A stretch of DNA of 64,000 nt from Echinarachnius parma (taxonomy: Eukaryota; Echinodermata; Echinoidea; Clypeasteroida; Echinarachniidae): positions 110,001 through 174,000 of the forward strand of contig JBAMJV010003019.1 of assembly GCA_037951105.1 (NCBI GenBank). The letters are read 5' to 3'. Made by a program: the position numbers and the translations under genes. This document shows, one piece after another, positions 32,201 to 41,960 of the stretch. How positions within the stretch are numbered: the stretch's first letter is position 1; every line of letters starts with the position of its first letter. The notes under the pieces are model-generated. The model ran no database searches. It worked only from the letters and a program-made list of their open reading frames with translations, and had not been told where the DNA came from.

Positions 32201-34720
32201 TGCATTAACAGAGAATAATTATTGGATAGTGATCAATGATGATATTGATGATGATGATGGTGATGATGATGATGGTGATGATGATGAAAATGATGACAGT
32301 GATGATGATGGTGAAGATGATGACGATGACAATGACGATGATGATGACGATGAAGACGATGAGGGAGAGAATGCTACTATCTCTCCTAACTAAATGTATA
32401 TTATAAATTATTTTTTTACCTGAAGCTACTTTGCCGTTCCTGTAGTGCAGTGAGTACACCCTTGCAGTGTGGCCTTGCAGTGTAGTGCTGTCGAAGGCCG
32501 ACCCGTCCCTTAGCCGATGTAGCCTCCGGAGAGCCTCCTGGTAAATGTCCTTCCACTGAAGCCCATTTTTGCAGCTGCTTTTGTACGTAGCGTTCCCACC
32601 CGTTGCTAAGATGCCATCTTCTTGGTCCTCTGGCACCTGAATTCCCAGAAGTCTGCAAGTTCAATGATAAAAAGGCTTACAAAAATTATCATAGAAAACC
32701 TCACAACGCTCTACATGTAGATCTCATTTGGTAGATGTCCTTCCATTGCAGCCCCTTTTTTCAGCTGCTTTAGTACGTAGCGTTCCCTCCCGTTGCTATG
32801 ATGCCATCTTCTTGGTCCTCTGGAACCTGTAGCAGAGAGCACGATCATGACCCAGGACCAGCCCTAGTTCCACTGATCTCTATATATGCTTTACGATTGA
32901 ATGGGTAAGGAAGGTATGTGTGCTCTGCTACGTTCTGTTGATTTGTACTTAATTCTAACATATTGACATCGATGAATTAGAGCCAATGATGCTAATTACC
33001 ATGGTAAATATCGCTGGTCCGTAATCAGGCCCCTGCCCCCTGGATTCCCAGAAGTCTGCAAATATCAATGATAGGAAGGTTTTTTTTTAAAAGATTATAG
33101 AAAACATCTGTTCCTGTTACCAGTAAACCATCTTCCTGGTGTCTGGAACCAGAAGTCTGCAAGTTTAGGAAGGTAAGACAAGTTATTATAAAAAAAAAAG
33201 TTCCTCACAACACTCTATACCTGTATTCCCAGAAGTCTAAAAGTTCAAGGACAGGAGGGTACAAACAAATATTATAGAAAAAAACCTCACATATCCAATG
33301 AGGCTCTAGATCTCATTTGCTAGATGTCCTTCTCCTGCAGCCCATTTTAGCAGCTGATGGTGTATGGGGTGTTCCCTTTGGTTGCCACTTTGGTGAACCA
33401 CTAAAGATCTCATTTGGCAGAAGCCCTTTCGGTGTACAACCTGTAGCCCTTTATTGCATCCCTTGTCCTCTGTTCCTAAGGATACCATTTTCCTTGTTGT
33501 CTCTAGTACCTAAATTCCAAGAAGTCTGTAATAATTGAAATTATGATGAAAATAAAGTCAACGTAGTGGTAGATATAAAGACATGTATTTTATTCTACTG
33601 CATTCTTGTATTGTATTATTCAATTTAATTTCTTTGAGCAGTCACACCTGCTTTAGAGACAACCTGTAGACCACCTGTCTAGATAAAAACCGAATTGTGT
33701 CTCATAGTATTCCCACATAAATGAACGTGTCTATTAAAGGGGTAGTTTAGTTTTGGTAGAGAGGGCGCTGCACATCACAATTTTTTTGTGAGGTAATGAA
33801 AAACTGAGTGTCGAATTTGAGAGAACATGCAATTTTAATGGCAGAATAAACTTTATTTGGTCAAAATCGACCCAGAAACGGCTGAAATATCAATAAATAT
33901 GTCGGATCTTATAATTATTTGGGGCCCAAATAATTAGATGATTTTTTCAAAAAATTAAAAAAATGCTTGAACTTTTTGAAAAATTTTCAAAAGCTTTTTT
34001 TAAATAGTTGTTGATGATCTCTCTATTTAATCATTATTTCAATAAAACATCACATACATAATTTTGTGTGAAAAATGGTTGAAATCAATGCCTTTTACGA
34101 AAGCGCCCTCTTGAGTTTTAATGGCTCTTTTTGAATGATAATGGGCTTTTTACTTAGTCGTTTGTAATTTTGTATACATTTTGAGCATGGTGGAGTTATA
34201 ACCATTAGTTTATAGTGTTACTGTCCAGGTTTGGTTACTATAAAGTTCAGCCTTACCAAAACTAAACTACCCCTTTAAGATCACCTCCTTATGAAGACCT
34301 GTGCATTTTATGTCTCACTTGGGTGATCTTTATAGCCGGGTTTGACTATTATAATTATAAATTCTAAATAAAAATTGATGAAAGTTACCTGCAAGCTTGT
34401 TGCCACGCTTCGGTGCACTCCGTCACCATCTTATTCCAGTGCTGACTGACCTGGCAACATCTGCCCAGGGAGATGGGGTCGAGCCACGACAGCAGGTAGT
34501 TGGCCAGTTCCTTGGGAAGCAACCGCAGGAAATCACGCTTCAAGAGTCCCTCCAGCTTCGTCGACAGGTGGCGTAGCTGCACATCCCCGCACGACGCAAT
34601 GAGTCGGTCCAACGCTGCACATCGTTGCCCGTCGCTCAGATTGTCGACGAATGTCCTATCAACTTGGGAGAGCCATTTGTCGAATTCCTCGTTCTCCATA
34701 ATCAAGGTCATGTGATCCAA
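26204..34720 (-). CDS. FBXW2: F-box/WD40-repeat protein 2, eight exons, complete
   Basis: Minus-strand exons 34720-34389, 32652-32420, 32106-31912, 30842-30709, 29631-29545, 28265-28093, 27252-27059 and 26319-26204 join in phase to a TGA. Starting at the second Met (34699, [10 protein letters not shown], aligning with the vertebrate start) gives 480 aa; from 34720, 487 aa. The vertebrate protein is about 450 aa. Residues 56-103 form the F-box ([18 protein letters not shown]). WD repeats follow: [78 protein letters not shown] and GHTDWVI. The tail keeps the family-diagnostic [12 protein letters not shown] and [16 protein letters not shown]. The product should be the substrate-binding subunit of an SCF (SKP1-CUL1) ubiquitin ligase. 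Several introns hold decayed copies of nearby exons. Confidence 0.95.
26446..26527 (-). pseudogene. Duplicate of FBXW2 last exon (possible alternative end)
   Basis: Nearly identical to the real last exon over [20 protein letters not shown]. It has its own acceptor (CATAACAG) with the same phase. It then diverges after MPDHS and meets TAA two codons later (LHK, stop), so splicing into it would give a C-terminus shorter by about nine residues that lacks HLVRW. Either a recent pseudo-exon or an alternative terminal exon. Confidence 0.8.
26660..26776 (-). pseudogene. Decayed duplicate of FBXW2 exon 7 (second extra copy)
   Basis: Keeps [13 protein letters not shown] and [10 protein letters not shown] and the donor, but the upstream half has a short deletion and a TGA in place of the GGA of STGS. 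Donors of the three copies lie at about 27058, 26857 and 26660, giving a tandem period of roughly 200 bp. Confidence 0.85.
26857..27003 (-). pseudogene. Decayed duplicate of FBXW2 exon 7 (first extra copy)
   Basis: Matches exon 7 from TSFLVST to the donor, but indels shift the frame between the TSFLVST part and the SLMAS-like part, and the SKRGSN segment is altered. Flanking intron sequence is duplicated too ('catggagagcttacctgcga' type phrases). Confidence 0.85.
27425..27545 (-). pseudogene. Duplicate of FBXW2 exon 6, 3' half, frame still open
   Basis: Reads [20 protein letters not shown] then FSTLEPVR and ends at a donor in the same place as the real exon 6, with a two-residue insertion. 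An AG acceptor candidate lies just upstream (TTTTAG). A third, much shorter remnant is at about 27640-27690. The 5' half of exon 6 is absent, so it cannot fully substitute. Confidence 0.75.
27830..27900. repeat. (AAT)n tract and a small dispersed-repeat fragment
   Basis: AAT microsatellite followed by 'gcatttataacgcgcatcac', in FBXW2 intron 6. Nothing coding. Confidence 0.5.
28270..29137. repeat. FBXW2 intron 5 part; diverged direct repeat
   Basis: The phrase 'tatacctatttcaatcaaat' followed by 'accaagggctcaacaaatgc' and 'acttgc' occurs at about 28303 and 28627, so about 325 bp is duplicated. No gene is nested here. Confidence 0.6.
29138..29527. mobile_element. MITE family B copy, 17 bp from FBXW2 exon 5
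   Basis: TTAA at 29138-29141 and 29524-29527. It ends only 17 bp beyond the exon 5 donor side, so its right end sits inside the intron's first bases. Confidence 0.8.
29686..29897. mobile_element. MITE family H copy in FBXW2 intron 4
   Basis: Starts 'aggggaccaccaggcaaag' and ends 'gggtggtggtaccctttaa'. The phrase 'ttaaagtcagagttcatag' flanks both sides (about 29658 and 29892), a direct duplication longer than a simple TTAA. A larger family H copy is at 47516-47954. Confidence 0.7.
30600..30668 (-). repeat. Degenerate tRNA-like sequence
   Basis: On the minus strand 'gtggcatgagtggtagagca' resembles a D-arm, and the plus-strand phrase 'caaacttgggataccactga' a decayed T-arm. It belongs with the tRNA-derived units at 5174-5500. 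Confidence 0.4.
30918..30980. repeat. Poly-G tracts
   Basis: Three G runs of 9-12 bases separated by 'ttattga', then a G/A run. Potential G-quadruplex on the plus strand, which is the non-template strand's complement for FBXW2. Confidence 0.8.
31015..31290. repeat. Exon 4 echo and fragment of the ATGCCTCCG element family
   Basis: At 31027-31060 'aggtccaagtcatcgtcgta' plus 'gtcaat' repeats the DYDDDLDL-coding part of FBXW2 exon 4 (30810-30842). Then 31090-31290 shares 'aagctgcatca', 'gatccctcgca', 'atatccc' and 'ggtttataatagcttctg' in reverse with about 23340-23430. Confidence 0.6.
31672..31745 (+). pseudogene. tRNA-like sequence, second copy (SINE head or tRNA pseudogene)
   Basis: Has TTAGCTCAGTTGGTAAAAGC, the same CTAGCAA loop as 23221-23296, and a well-paired T-arm (CGGGATCGAATCCCG). 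The acceptor ends do not pair, so a functional tRNA is unlikely. A short direct repeat ('gccaggcatgaaaactaatc') follows at 31767 and 31829. Confidence 0.5.
32215..32390. repeat. (GAT)n microsatellite in FBXW2 intron 2
   Basis: Irregular GATGAT/GATGAC tract ending about 30 bp from the exon 2 donor. Confidence 0.85.
32715..32830 (-). pseudogene. Decayed duplicate of FBXW2 exon 2, 5' part
   Basis: Matches [10 protein letters not shown] and ATGGNATY of the real exon 2, then has TAA in frame and an indel before the QWKDIY-like part. It lies just upstream of exon 2 in intron 1. Confidence 0.9.
33030..33535 (-). pseudogene. Further, more decayed FBXW2 exon 2 fragments
   Basis: Phrases from exon 2 and its acceptor recur: 'attcccagaagtctgcaa' near 33042, 33155 and 33222; 'gctagatgtccttctcctgc' at about 33319; 'agatctcatttggcagaag' at about 33405; and 'aaattccaagaagtctgtaa' at 33511. 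The order repeats that of the 32640-32830 region, so several rounds of tandem duplication are likely. No frame survives. Confidence 0.7.
33638..34350. mobile_element. CAGTCAAACCTG foldback element invaded by MITE A
   Basis: Left part 'gcagtcacacctgctttaga' and right part 'tatagccgggtttgactat' are the ends of the element type at 18243-18426. They are split by the MITE at 33734-34278. Confidence 0.65.
33734..34278. mobile_element. MITE family A copy in FBXW2 intron 1
   Basis: TTAA at 33734-33737 and 34275-34278. Ends are AGGGGTAGTTTAGTTTTGGT and its inverted complement. Interior phrases match family A throughout. Confidence 0.85.
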
Positions 34721-36000
34721 TGAACTATTACGGGTATTCTTGTAACGGACGCATCATTGACATCATTCACCATGTATGATGTAGTCCTTTTATGTTGTCA
34801 ACATGTACTTGTAGAACTGAGCAATGTTGTTCACAATGTGTCAGTAAAGACGTTCACTGTGTAGTTAGTAATGTTTTTCACCAAATTGTATTTTAATTGA
34901 ACACAGACTCAGGAAATATGTTATTTATACAATATCACCATATTTTCACCATATCACTTTTGCCATTTTCACGGCAAAACTGTTTCCCAGGGAGTACTTT
35001 AAAGTAGAATATTCTTAATCAGAATAGTGTCCACGTAGTTTACTTATGGTTGTATACTATAATTGTATTTGTAGTATAATTTTGAATATTTTACATAACA
35101 TGTGGTGACTGTGGTCCCCACAATTTAGTGCATTTCTTCTCACAAAAGTAAACACATCACAGCATCAGATTTCAGGAACATTATGCAGACGGCAGACATA
35201 TGTCGTACTCGTAGGATGTAGTCGTACTCGTAGACTTAGCTTAATCCTGTTCAGAAGAAAAACAAATTGAAGAAGCAGTTTTAAAAGCAATTTCCTTTTG
35301 CTTGTTTTTACAAATTGAAGGAATATTGATGGGCCAAATATTTTGTCATGGTCACGCACATAACATTTATTATGAAAATTACAACAATCATGAACAATAA
35401 CATGTTCAATTTCAAATTAATGAAATTGTTAACAAAATAAAATAACTCATTATTAAGTTCATTATTTCTTGCATGTTGCTCAACCATTATTTGCTCAGAT
35501 ATTTGCAGACCTCACATTCACTATCTTTCATTAAAAAACATCAACATATACCAAAATTGAAACAATACAATCAAGATGCCTAACTTATTAACCCCACATC
35601 AGAATGCAGAATTACTATTTACATTCATGCAAGGCTGCGACCTACACAGAATGCTACGAATGGGACAACGCAAAACCTCAATGCACGTCAACAACGGCAG
35701 CGGTTCGCGGTCTGTGTGAATTTCTCCGACAGGGCTGGAAGAAAGCATGTAATACAGATAACAAAAATCACCTGGAAAATTAAAAATGTTTTACCAACTA
35801 ACCAAAACTGTGACACAACCAGAAAATGATGAGAAGGGTGATATTATGTTTCCAAAATGATGCGCGATCTTACCACTTTCTACACAGGAGTTAGTGACGT
35901 CTCACAATGACCCATGGCAGGAGGCTTATGTCAAAAATCAAAATCATGAATCCTGCAAGCTTGTATGGGCCGGTGGCGGCCGCGTGTAATGTTTTTACAC
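34721..36000. other. Upstream region of FBXW2, no gene
   Basis: AT-rich, without supported frames. It would contain the FBXW2 5' UTR and promoter or a 5' intron. Confidence 0.4.
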
Positions 36001-36035
36001 TGTACTTCCGCCATTTTAGCCGAAAGTCCCGAAAA
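36000..36035 (-). promoter_or_regulatory. Candidate TSS region: YY1-like and ETS-like motifs
   Basis: On the minus strand the sequence reads AAAATGGCGGAAGTA. This joins a YY1-type motif (AAnATGGCGG) to a GGAAGT ETS core, in a local GC-rich patch that also has a GCGGCCGC site near 35977. Such motifs are typical around start sites of broadly expressed genes. It lies 1.3 kb upstream of the FBXW2 start codon on the right strand. No TATA box. The link to FBXW2 is inferred. Confidence 0.3.
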
Positions 36036-36045
36036 GCGCGCTGGT

Positions 36046-36342
36046 AAGCCAAGACTAGCGCCTGCTGTATGTACATGCGACTAGCGCCTCCCGTATGCAA
36101 TACCATTTATGCATCAAAATCCTAGCCATTTTGTCAATAAAATCGTAGTTTCACACACCATGCCTGAGTGTATTGTATCTACGTCGTGGTCGTAGTCCGC
36201 ATCGAGATCAGCCACTAATTAATGGTCACCCTCGCCCCCCTCGCCCTTGGACTTGTCTTAGCTAGATCGATATCGCAGAGTAGCAAAGTTTGATGCGTAG
36301 AAATTGTATCGCAATATTAGCAGGCGCTAGTCTTGGCTTGAA
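36046..36342. mobile_element. Short inverted-repeat element
   Basis: 'aagccaagactagcgcctgc' at the left and 'gcaggcgctagtcttggctt' at the right are inverted complements; a second 'gactagcgcct' follows the left end. Confidence 0.6.
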
Positions 36343-36586
36343 ACAAAACATTCAAAAGCCAACAAAATGAAAGTAATTTATGTGTTTGAAACTTCCAACA
36401 CATATCATATCAATTATTTCGAAGCTCCTGTATTTAACACAATTAACTGATTTTATCAAACTTCATTCCTTTTAAAAAGAACTGTAAATTCAACAATTTT
36501 ACAAAGAAACAAACGGCTTTCCATAAGAGTTAGGCCCAACTTGTACTTAGAGTTCACCGATGTTAGAGTTGAGTTATTCAAAGAGC

Positions 36587-36683
36587 TAGTTGAGTTTTGG
36601 TATAGAGGGCGCTTCAAGAAATACATTGTTTGTGCGGTAATGAAAAACTAAAGTGTACAATTTGAAAGAGCATACAATTTTAA
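36587..36683. mobile_element. Left stub of a MITE A copy split by later insertions
   Basis: Starts 'agttgagttttggtatagag' and stops at 'catacaattttaa', exactly where the next MITE A begins. Its continuation ('ttttaatgacagaataaa') reappears at 39365, beyond two inserted elements. Confidence 0.65.
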
Positions 36684-37242
36684 AGGGAAAGTTGAGTTTT
36701 GGTAGAGAGGGCGCTAGACTACTTAATTGGTTTGTGTGGTAATGAAAAACTGAGTGTTAAATTTGAAAGAGCATAATATTTAAACAATAAAATCATCTTT
36801 GTTTGATCAAAATCGGTTCAGAAACGGCTGAAATATCCATAAATATAACAATTTGTAATAAACCCGGGGCCCCGGGTTTATTAGAGAATTTTGAACCAGC
36901 CGTTAAAAATTCAAAAAAATGCTTCCTCTTTTCAAAAAGTTACAAAATAGGTATTTAAATAGTTGTTGGTTATTTCTCTATCTAATCACTATTTCAACAA
37001 AGCATCACATGCACAATATTTTATTCAAAATGGTTGAAACCGATGAGTGTTTAGAGAGCGCCCTCTTACGTTTTAACGGCTCTTTTTTAATGATAACATG
37101 ATCTTTACTACGTCATTTGTAATTTTGTGTTCCTTTCTAGTTATAACTATTAGTTTGTAATGTAATGATGCAGGTTTTGGTTACTAAAATTCAGTTTCAC
37201 TAAAACTGTACTCTCCTTACCAGAACACAACTATCCCTTTAA
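36680..37242. mobile_element. MITE family A copy inserted in another family A copy
   Basis: TTAA at 36680-36683 and 37239-37242; full-length family A interior. The host copy resumes at 39365. Confidence 0.8.
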
Positions 37243-37911
37243 TCGATTCTGGACTACTACCCCCTGGACAATCACCCCCCGGACGATTACCCCCCGGACT
37301 ATTACCCCCCAAGACAATTACCCCCAAGACAATTAACCCCCCCCCCCCCCCAAGACAATTACCCCCAAGACATCTACCCCCCAGGACAATTACCCTCCAA
37401 GACAATTACCCCCCAGGACAATTACCCCCAAGACAAATACACCACCCCCCCCCCCCCCCCCCCCCACCCAAGACAATTACCCCCATCAAGACAACTACCC
37501 CCGGACAACTACCCCCAAGACAACTACCCCCTAGACAATTACCCCCCAAGCAACTACCCCCGGACAACTACCTCCCAAGACAACTACCCCCTGGACAATT
37601 ACCCCCCAAGACAATTACCCCCCGGACAACGTCTACCCCCCCCCCCCCCCCCCCCGACAATTACCCCCCAATACAACCCCGAACGATAACGCCCGGATGA
37701 TTATACCCCCATACAATTATCTCCCATGGGAATAAATAATTAATAATAATAACAATGATAATAATAATTAGTAAGAATAATATAAATGCTACTACTACTA
37801 ATAATAATACAAAAAATAATAATAATAATGATAATAATAATTATTATAATATCAATACTAGTTATAATGATAATAATGATATAAATAATAATACTAATAC
37901 AAATTATATTG

Positions 37912-38460
37912 AAGGGATAGTTGAGTTCTGGTAAAGAAAGTACAGTTTTGTCAAACTGAATTTTAGTAACCAAAACCTGCACCATTACATTACAAACTAA
38001 TAGTTATAACTCCACCATGCTCGAAAGGAAATACAAAATTACAAATGATTAAGTAAAAAGCCGGTTATCATTTTTTTTTAAGCCGTTAAAACTCAAGAGG
38101 GCGCTCTCTAAACACTCATCCGTTTCAACCATTTTAAATAAAAAAATTGTGCATGTGATTTTTTGTTGAAATAATGATTAGATGGAGAGATAATCAACAA
38201 CTTTTTAAAAACCTCTTTGGTACATTTTTGAAAAGAGGAAGCATTAATTTAAAAAAAAATGTTGGTTCAAAATTATCGAATAATTGTGGGGCCCCACAAT
38301 TATTACAAATGGTTATGTTTATGGATATTACAGCCATTTCTGTACCGATTTTGATCAAATAAAGTTTATTCTGTCGAATTTGACACTCAGTTTTTCATTA
38401 TCTCACAAACAAATTATTTTGTGTAGCGCCCTCTATACCAAAACTCAACTATCCCTTTAA
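37912..38460. mobile_element. MITE family A copy inside the foldback element
   Basis: Left end AGGGATAGTTGAGTTCTGGT, right end with TTAA at 38457-38460; interior typical of family A but in the reverse order relative to the copy at 36680. Confidence 0.8.
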
Positions 38461-38573
38461 TACTAGTTATAATAATAATATAAATAACAACAATAATGAT
38501 GATAATAATAGTGATATTAATACCAGTTATAATATTGATAACAATATTGTTCAAAATAATAGTAGTACTCATG

Positions 38574-38657
<84 letters not shown>

Positions 38658-38985
38658 TTAATAATAATAATAATAATAGTAATAATAAAAGCAATAATAA
38701 TTATAATAATAAGCATATAGTAATACTTATAATCATACTATAAATTATACAAATAATATCAATAATGATAATCAGAGTAATCTGATAAGTATATACTACA
38801 ATAATGGCAGCACTGAACATAAACTCTTGCCACTAGCTCCCTCGGGAGCATTTTACACTAATTTTATGTCAAGGCTTAATTGTTTGATTACGCATGCTAA
38901 TTCTTTGCATGAACACAGAAGAACATGCCCACTAGTACATTCGCGCACAAACGCACATACACAAACACACACATAATTGACGGAG
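38461..38985. repeat. (AAT)n microsatellite in foldback middle region
   Basis: A long uninterrupted AAT run spans about 38573-38655, with impure AAT on both sides. The Ile-rich frames on both strands are artefacts. Confidence 0.9.
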
Positions 38986-39364
38986 GGGGGTAATCGTCCG
39001 GGGGGTAATCGTCCGGGGGGTTATCGTCCGGGGGGTAATCGTCCGGGGGGTTATCATCCGGGGGGTAATTGTCTAGGGGGGTAATTGTCCTGGGGGGTAA
39101 TTGTCTTGGGGGTAATTGTCCTAGGGGGGTAATTGTCCGGGTAGTAGTTGTCCGGGGGGTAGTTGTCTTGGGGGGTAATTGTCTAGGGGGGTAATTGTCC
39201 TGGGGGGTAATTGTCTTGGGGGGTAATTGTCCTAGGGGGGTAATTGTCCGGGTACTAGTTGTCCGGGTAGTAGTTGTCCGGGGGGTAATTGTCTTTGGGG
39301 GGTAATTGTCCGAGGGGTAATCGTCCGGGGGGAAATTGTCCAGGGGGTAGTAGTCCTAGAATCA

Positions 39365-41221
39365 GTTTTAATGACAGAATAAATTTTATTTGATCAAAAT
39401 CGGTTCAGAAACAGCTGAAATATCAATATAAACCGAACACAAAAAGTAACTTCACCCCTGAGCATTTGCCCATAATTTCATAACCAATAATTGTTTCAAG
39501 ATGTCATCTTACCACAATATTGGCACAGTTGTTATGTTCGATATGTGCGAAAATCAGAGATATTCATTATTTTATGGCTGAATGAGCACAGATTAAAGAC
39601 AAAATGGCCCAATTCAAAAGTCACAAGGTATTGCGCGTGCCTGTACATTGTGAATCAGCACATGTGGCGGAGTGCATTGTTCATGGTTTATGAAACAATG
39701 CTGTTTGATATTCCATTTATTTTGATTTTTTGAGGGCACATGTGGTAAAATGCATTAATTGCAATTGTAAAACAGTGCATTTTTTAATTGTCCAACTCTC
39801 AATAATTTGTAATGATGATAATACTTTTGCGAATTTTGAAATATGACTATTTTGTCTGTAATGTGTGCTCACTCAACCATGGATTAATCGTTACCTCTTA
39901 TTTGTACACATTGTTTTCCTAACTACCATATGGATATATTGGCAAGACGAAATCTTGAAACGATTCTTGGTTATGAAATTATGGGCAATTGCTTAGGGGT
40001 GAAGTTACTTTTTGTGTTCGGTTTATATCCGATCGGAATGAATGTGGGATCCCACATTTATTCTATGATAAATTAAATAAAATGCTTACACTTTTTTCTA
40101 AAATTTACAAAAGAGGTTTTTAAATAGTTGTTGATGATCTCACATACACAATTGTTTGTTAATGGTTGAAACCAATGCGCATTAAGAGAGCGCCCTTTTG
40201 TGTTTGAACGGCTCTTTTTTTGTTTAATGATAACAGGCTTTTTAGTTAGTTAGGCCTACATGTAATAAGATATGAAGGGCATGAAGGGCACGTTCATTAC
40301 TATCAAGATGGTGTTCGAATATAGATACGCTCTGCACATAGTACAGTATGTCACGCATATTGTGTACTTCAGTGAGACACTTATTAAAGATAATGAGCAT
40401 GATCTTGATAATGTTTTAAACACATCATGGACACCCAGTATGATTCGAATTCGCAATATGCATGGCATATGCGCGTCAGTATGCAGCTGACTGGTATGCT
40501 CCATGTGGAGTGGAATTAAGTTAATTTTTAGCGTTTGATTTATGATAAATGCAGTTAAACAAATACAGGACAGACACGACATCTACGCGGACTACATAAT
40601 GATGGTGGAATATTCATCATATTACAAGAAATGTTCATAACTGGAATTGAAGGTGTCCCGAAATTGACGCAATAATTTGGTATACTTAATATTACACATT
40701 TGGTATAATTAAGATTACACATTTTTGAGACACCCTGTACAGCATGAGAAATCATGCAAAACTACCCGTTTTGTCGATATCAAATGCTGAGTTCCTAGAA
40801 CTATAACCTTTTGTTTAGATACGGTATACACTTGAAATTTCCATAGAGTAATGTTGATATAATTGGACAGTTTTTTTTCTGGGTCGATTTTTACCAAATA
40901 AAGTTTATTCTGCCATTAAAATGGCATGTTCTCTCAAATAAGACACTCAGGTTTTCATTACCTCACAGAAAAGTTGTGATGTGCAGCGCCCTCTCTACCA
41001 AAACTAAACTACCCCTTTAATCACATACACAATTGTTTGTTAATGGTTGAAACCAATGCGCATTAAGAGAGTTTTTTTCTGGGTCGATTTTTACCAAATA
41101 AAGTTTATTCTGCCATTAAAATGGCATGTTCTCTCAAATACGACACTCAGGTTTTCATTACCTCACAGAAAAGTTGTGATGTGCAGCGCCCTCTCTACCA
41201 AAACTAAACTACCCCTTTAAT
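39365..41221. mobile_element. Broken MITE A remainder with an inserted element and internal duplication
   Basis: From 39365 the host MITE A continues ('gacagaataaa', 'gatcaaaatcggttcagaaa'). It is cut by MITE D (39427-40028), resumes at 40029, and is cut again by unique sequence from about 40256. Typical family A ends ('accaaaactaaactaccc' plus 'ctttaa') appear twice, at 41018 and 41220, because about 200 bp is tandemly repeated (40869-41068 and 41069-41270). Confidence 0.6.
39427..40028. mobile_element. MITE family D with ~60-bp inverted ends
   Basis: The left end 'tataaaccgaacacaaaaag' plus 'taacttcacccct' and 'gcccataatttcataaccaa' is mirrored at the right end finishing 'tttttgtgttcggtttata'. 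Inserted at a TATA-like site in MITE A sequence. The frame inside is not gene-like. Confidence 0.85.
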
Positions 41222-41960
41222 CACATACACAATTGTTTGTTAATGGTTGAAACCAATGCGCATTAAGAGAGCGCCCTTTTGTGTTTGAACGGCTCTTTTT
41301 TTTTGTTTAATGATAACAGGCTTTTTATTAGTTAGGCCTACATGTAATAAGATATGAAGGGCATGAAGGGCGCGTTCATTACGATCAAGATGGTGTTCGA
41401 ATATAGATACGCTCTGCACATAGTACAGTATGTCACGCATATTGTGTACTTCAGTGAGACACTTATTAAAGATAATGAGCATGATCTTGATAATGTTTTA
41501 AACACATCATGGACACCCAGTATGATTCGAATTCGCAATATGCATGGCATATGCGCGTCAGTATGCAGCTGACTGGTATGCTCCATGTGGAGTGGAATTA
41601 AGTTAATTTTTAGCGTTTGATTTATGATAAATGCAGTTAAACAAATACAGGACAGACACGACATCTACGCGGACTACATAATGATGGTGGAATATTCATC
41701 ATATTACAAGAAATGTTCATAACTGGAATTGAAGGTGTCCCGAAATTGACGCAATAATTTGGTATACTTAATATTACACATTTGGTATAATTAAGATTAC
41801 ACATTTTTGAGACACCCTGTACACCATGAGAAATCATGCAAAACTACCCGTTTTGTCGATATCAAATGCTGACTTCCTAGAACTATAACCTTTTGTTTAG
41901 ATACGGTATACACTTGAAATTTCCATAGAGTAATGTTGATATAATTGGACAGTTTTTTTA
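40140..41960. repeat. 1082-bp tandem duplication
   Basis: The block from 'cacatacacaattgtttgtt' at 40141 to 'ataattggacagttttttt' at about 40876 recurs at 41223-41958, offset 1082 bp, with only a few differences (for example cacgttcat/gcgttcat near 40290/41372). The 72- and 108-residue frames appear twice only because of this. The block contains 'gaggcctaca'-type MITE A sequence and another small element ending 'tgagacaccctgtac'. Confidence 0.9.

Larger units (their letters stand above)
37243..39364. mobile_element. TU/foldback-type element with minisatellite arms
   Basis: The left arm (37243 to about 37730) is a tandem array of 15-16-bp units of the form GGACAATTACCCCCC. The right arm (about 38985-39364) is the same repeat inverted (GGGGGGTAATTGTCC). 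The extreme ends are inverted: 'gattctggactactaccccc' and 'gggggtagtagtcctagaat'. The 1.25-kb middle is AT-rich with AAT microsatellites and holds a nested MITE A. Sea-urchin TU and fly FB elements are known for inverted arms built of short tandem repeats. No transposase is encoded, so this would be a non-autonomous copy. Confidence 0.75.

Noticed and set aside
37243-37730. Regular short repeats resembling a CRISPR array
   Set aside because: Units are 15-16 bp tandem with no spacers, in an animal genome, and form one arm of a foldback element.
38414-38720. Ile-rich frames on both strands
   Set aside because: Translation of AAT microsatellite; no coding signal.
40256-41664. Two identical 108-residue minus-strand frames as a duplicated gene
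   Set aside because: They are identical only because the 1082-bp block is duplicated; no splice, domain or codon signal, and part of the sequence is transposon-derived.
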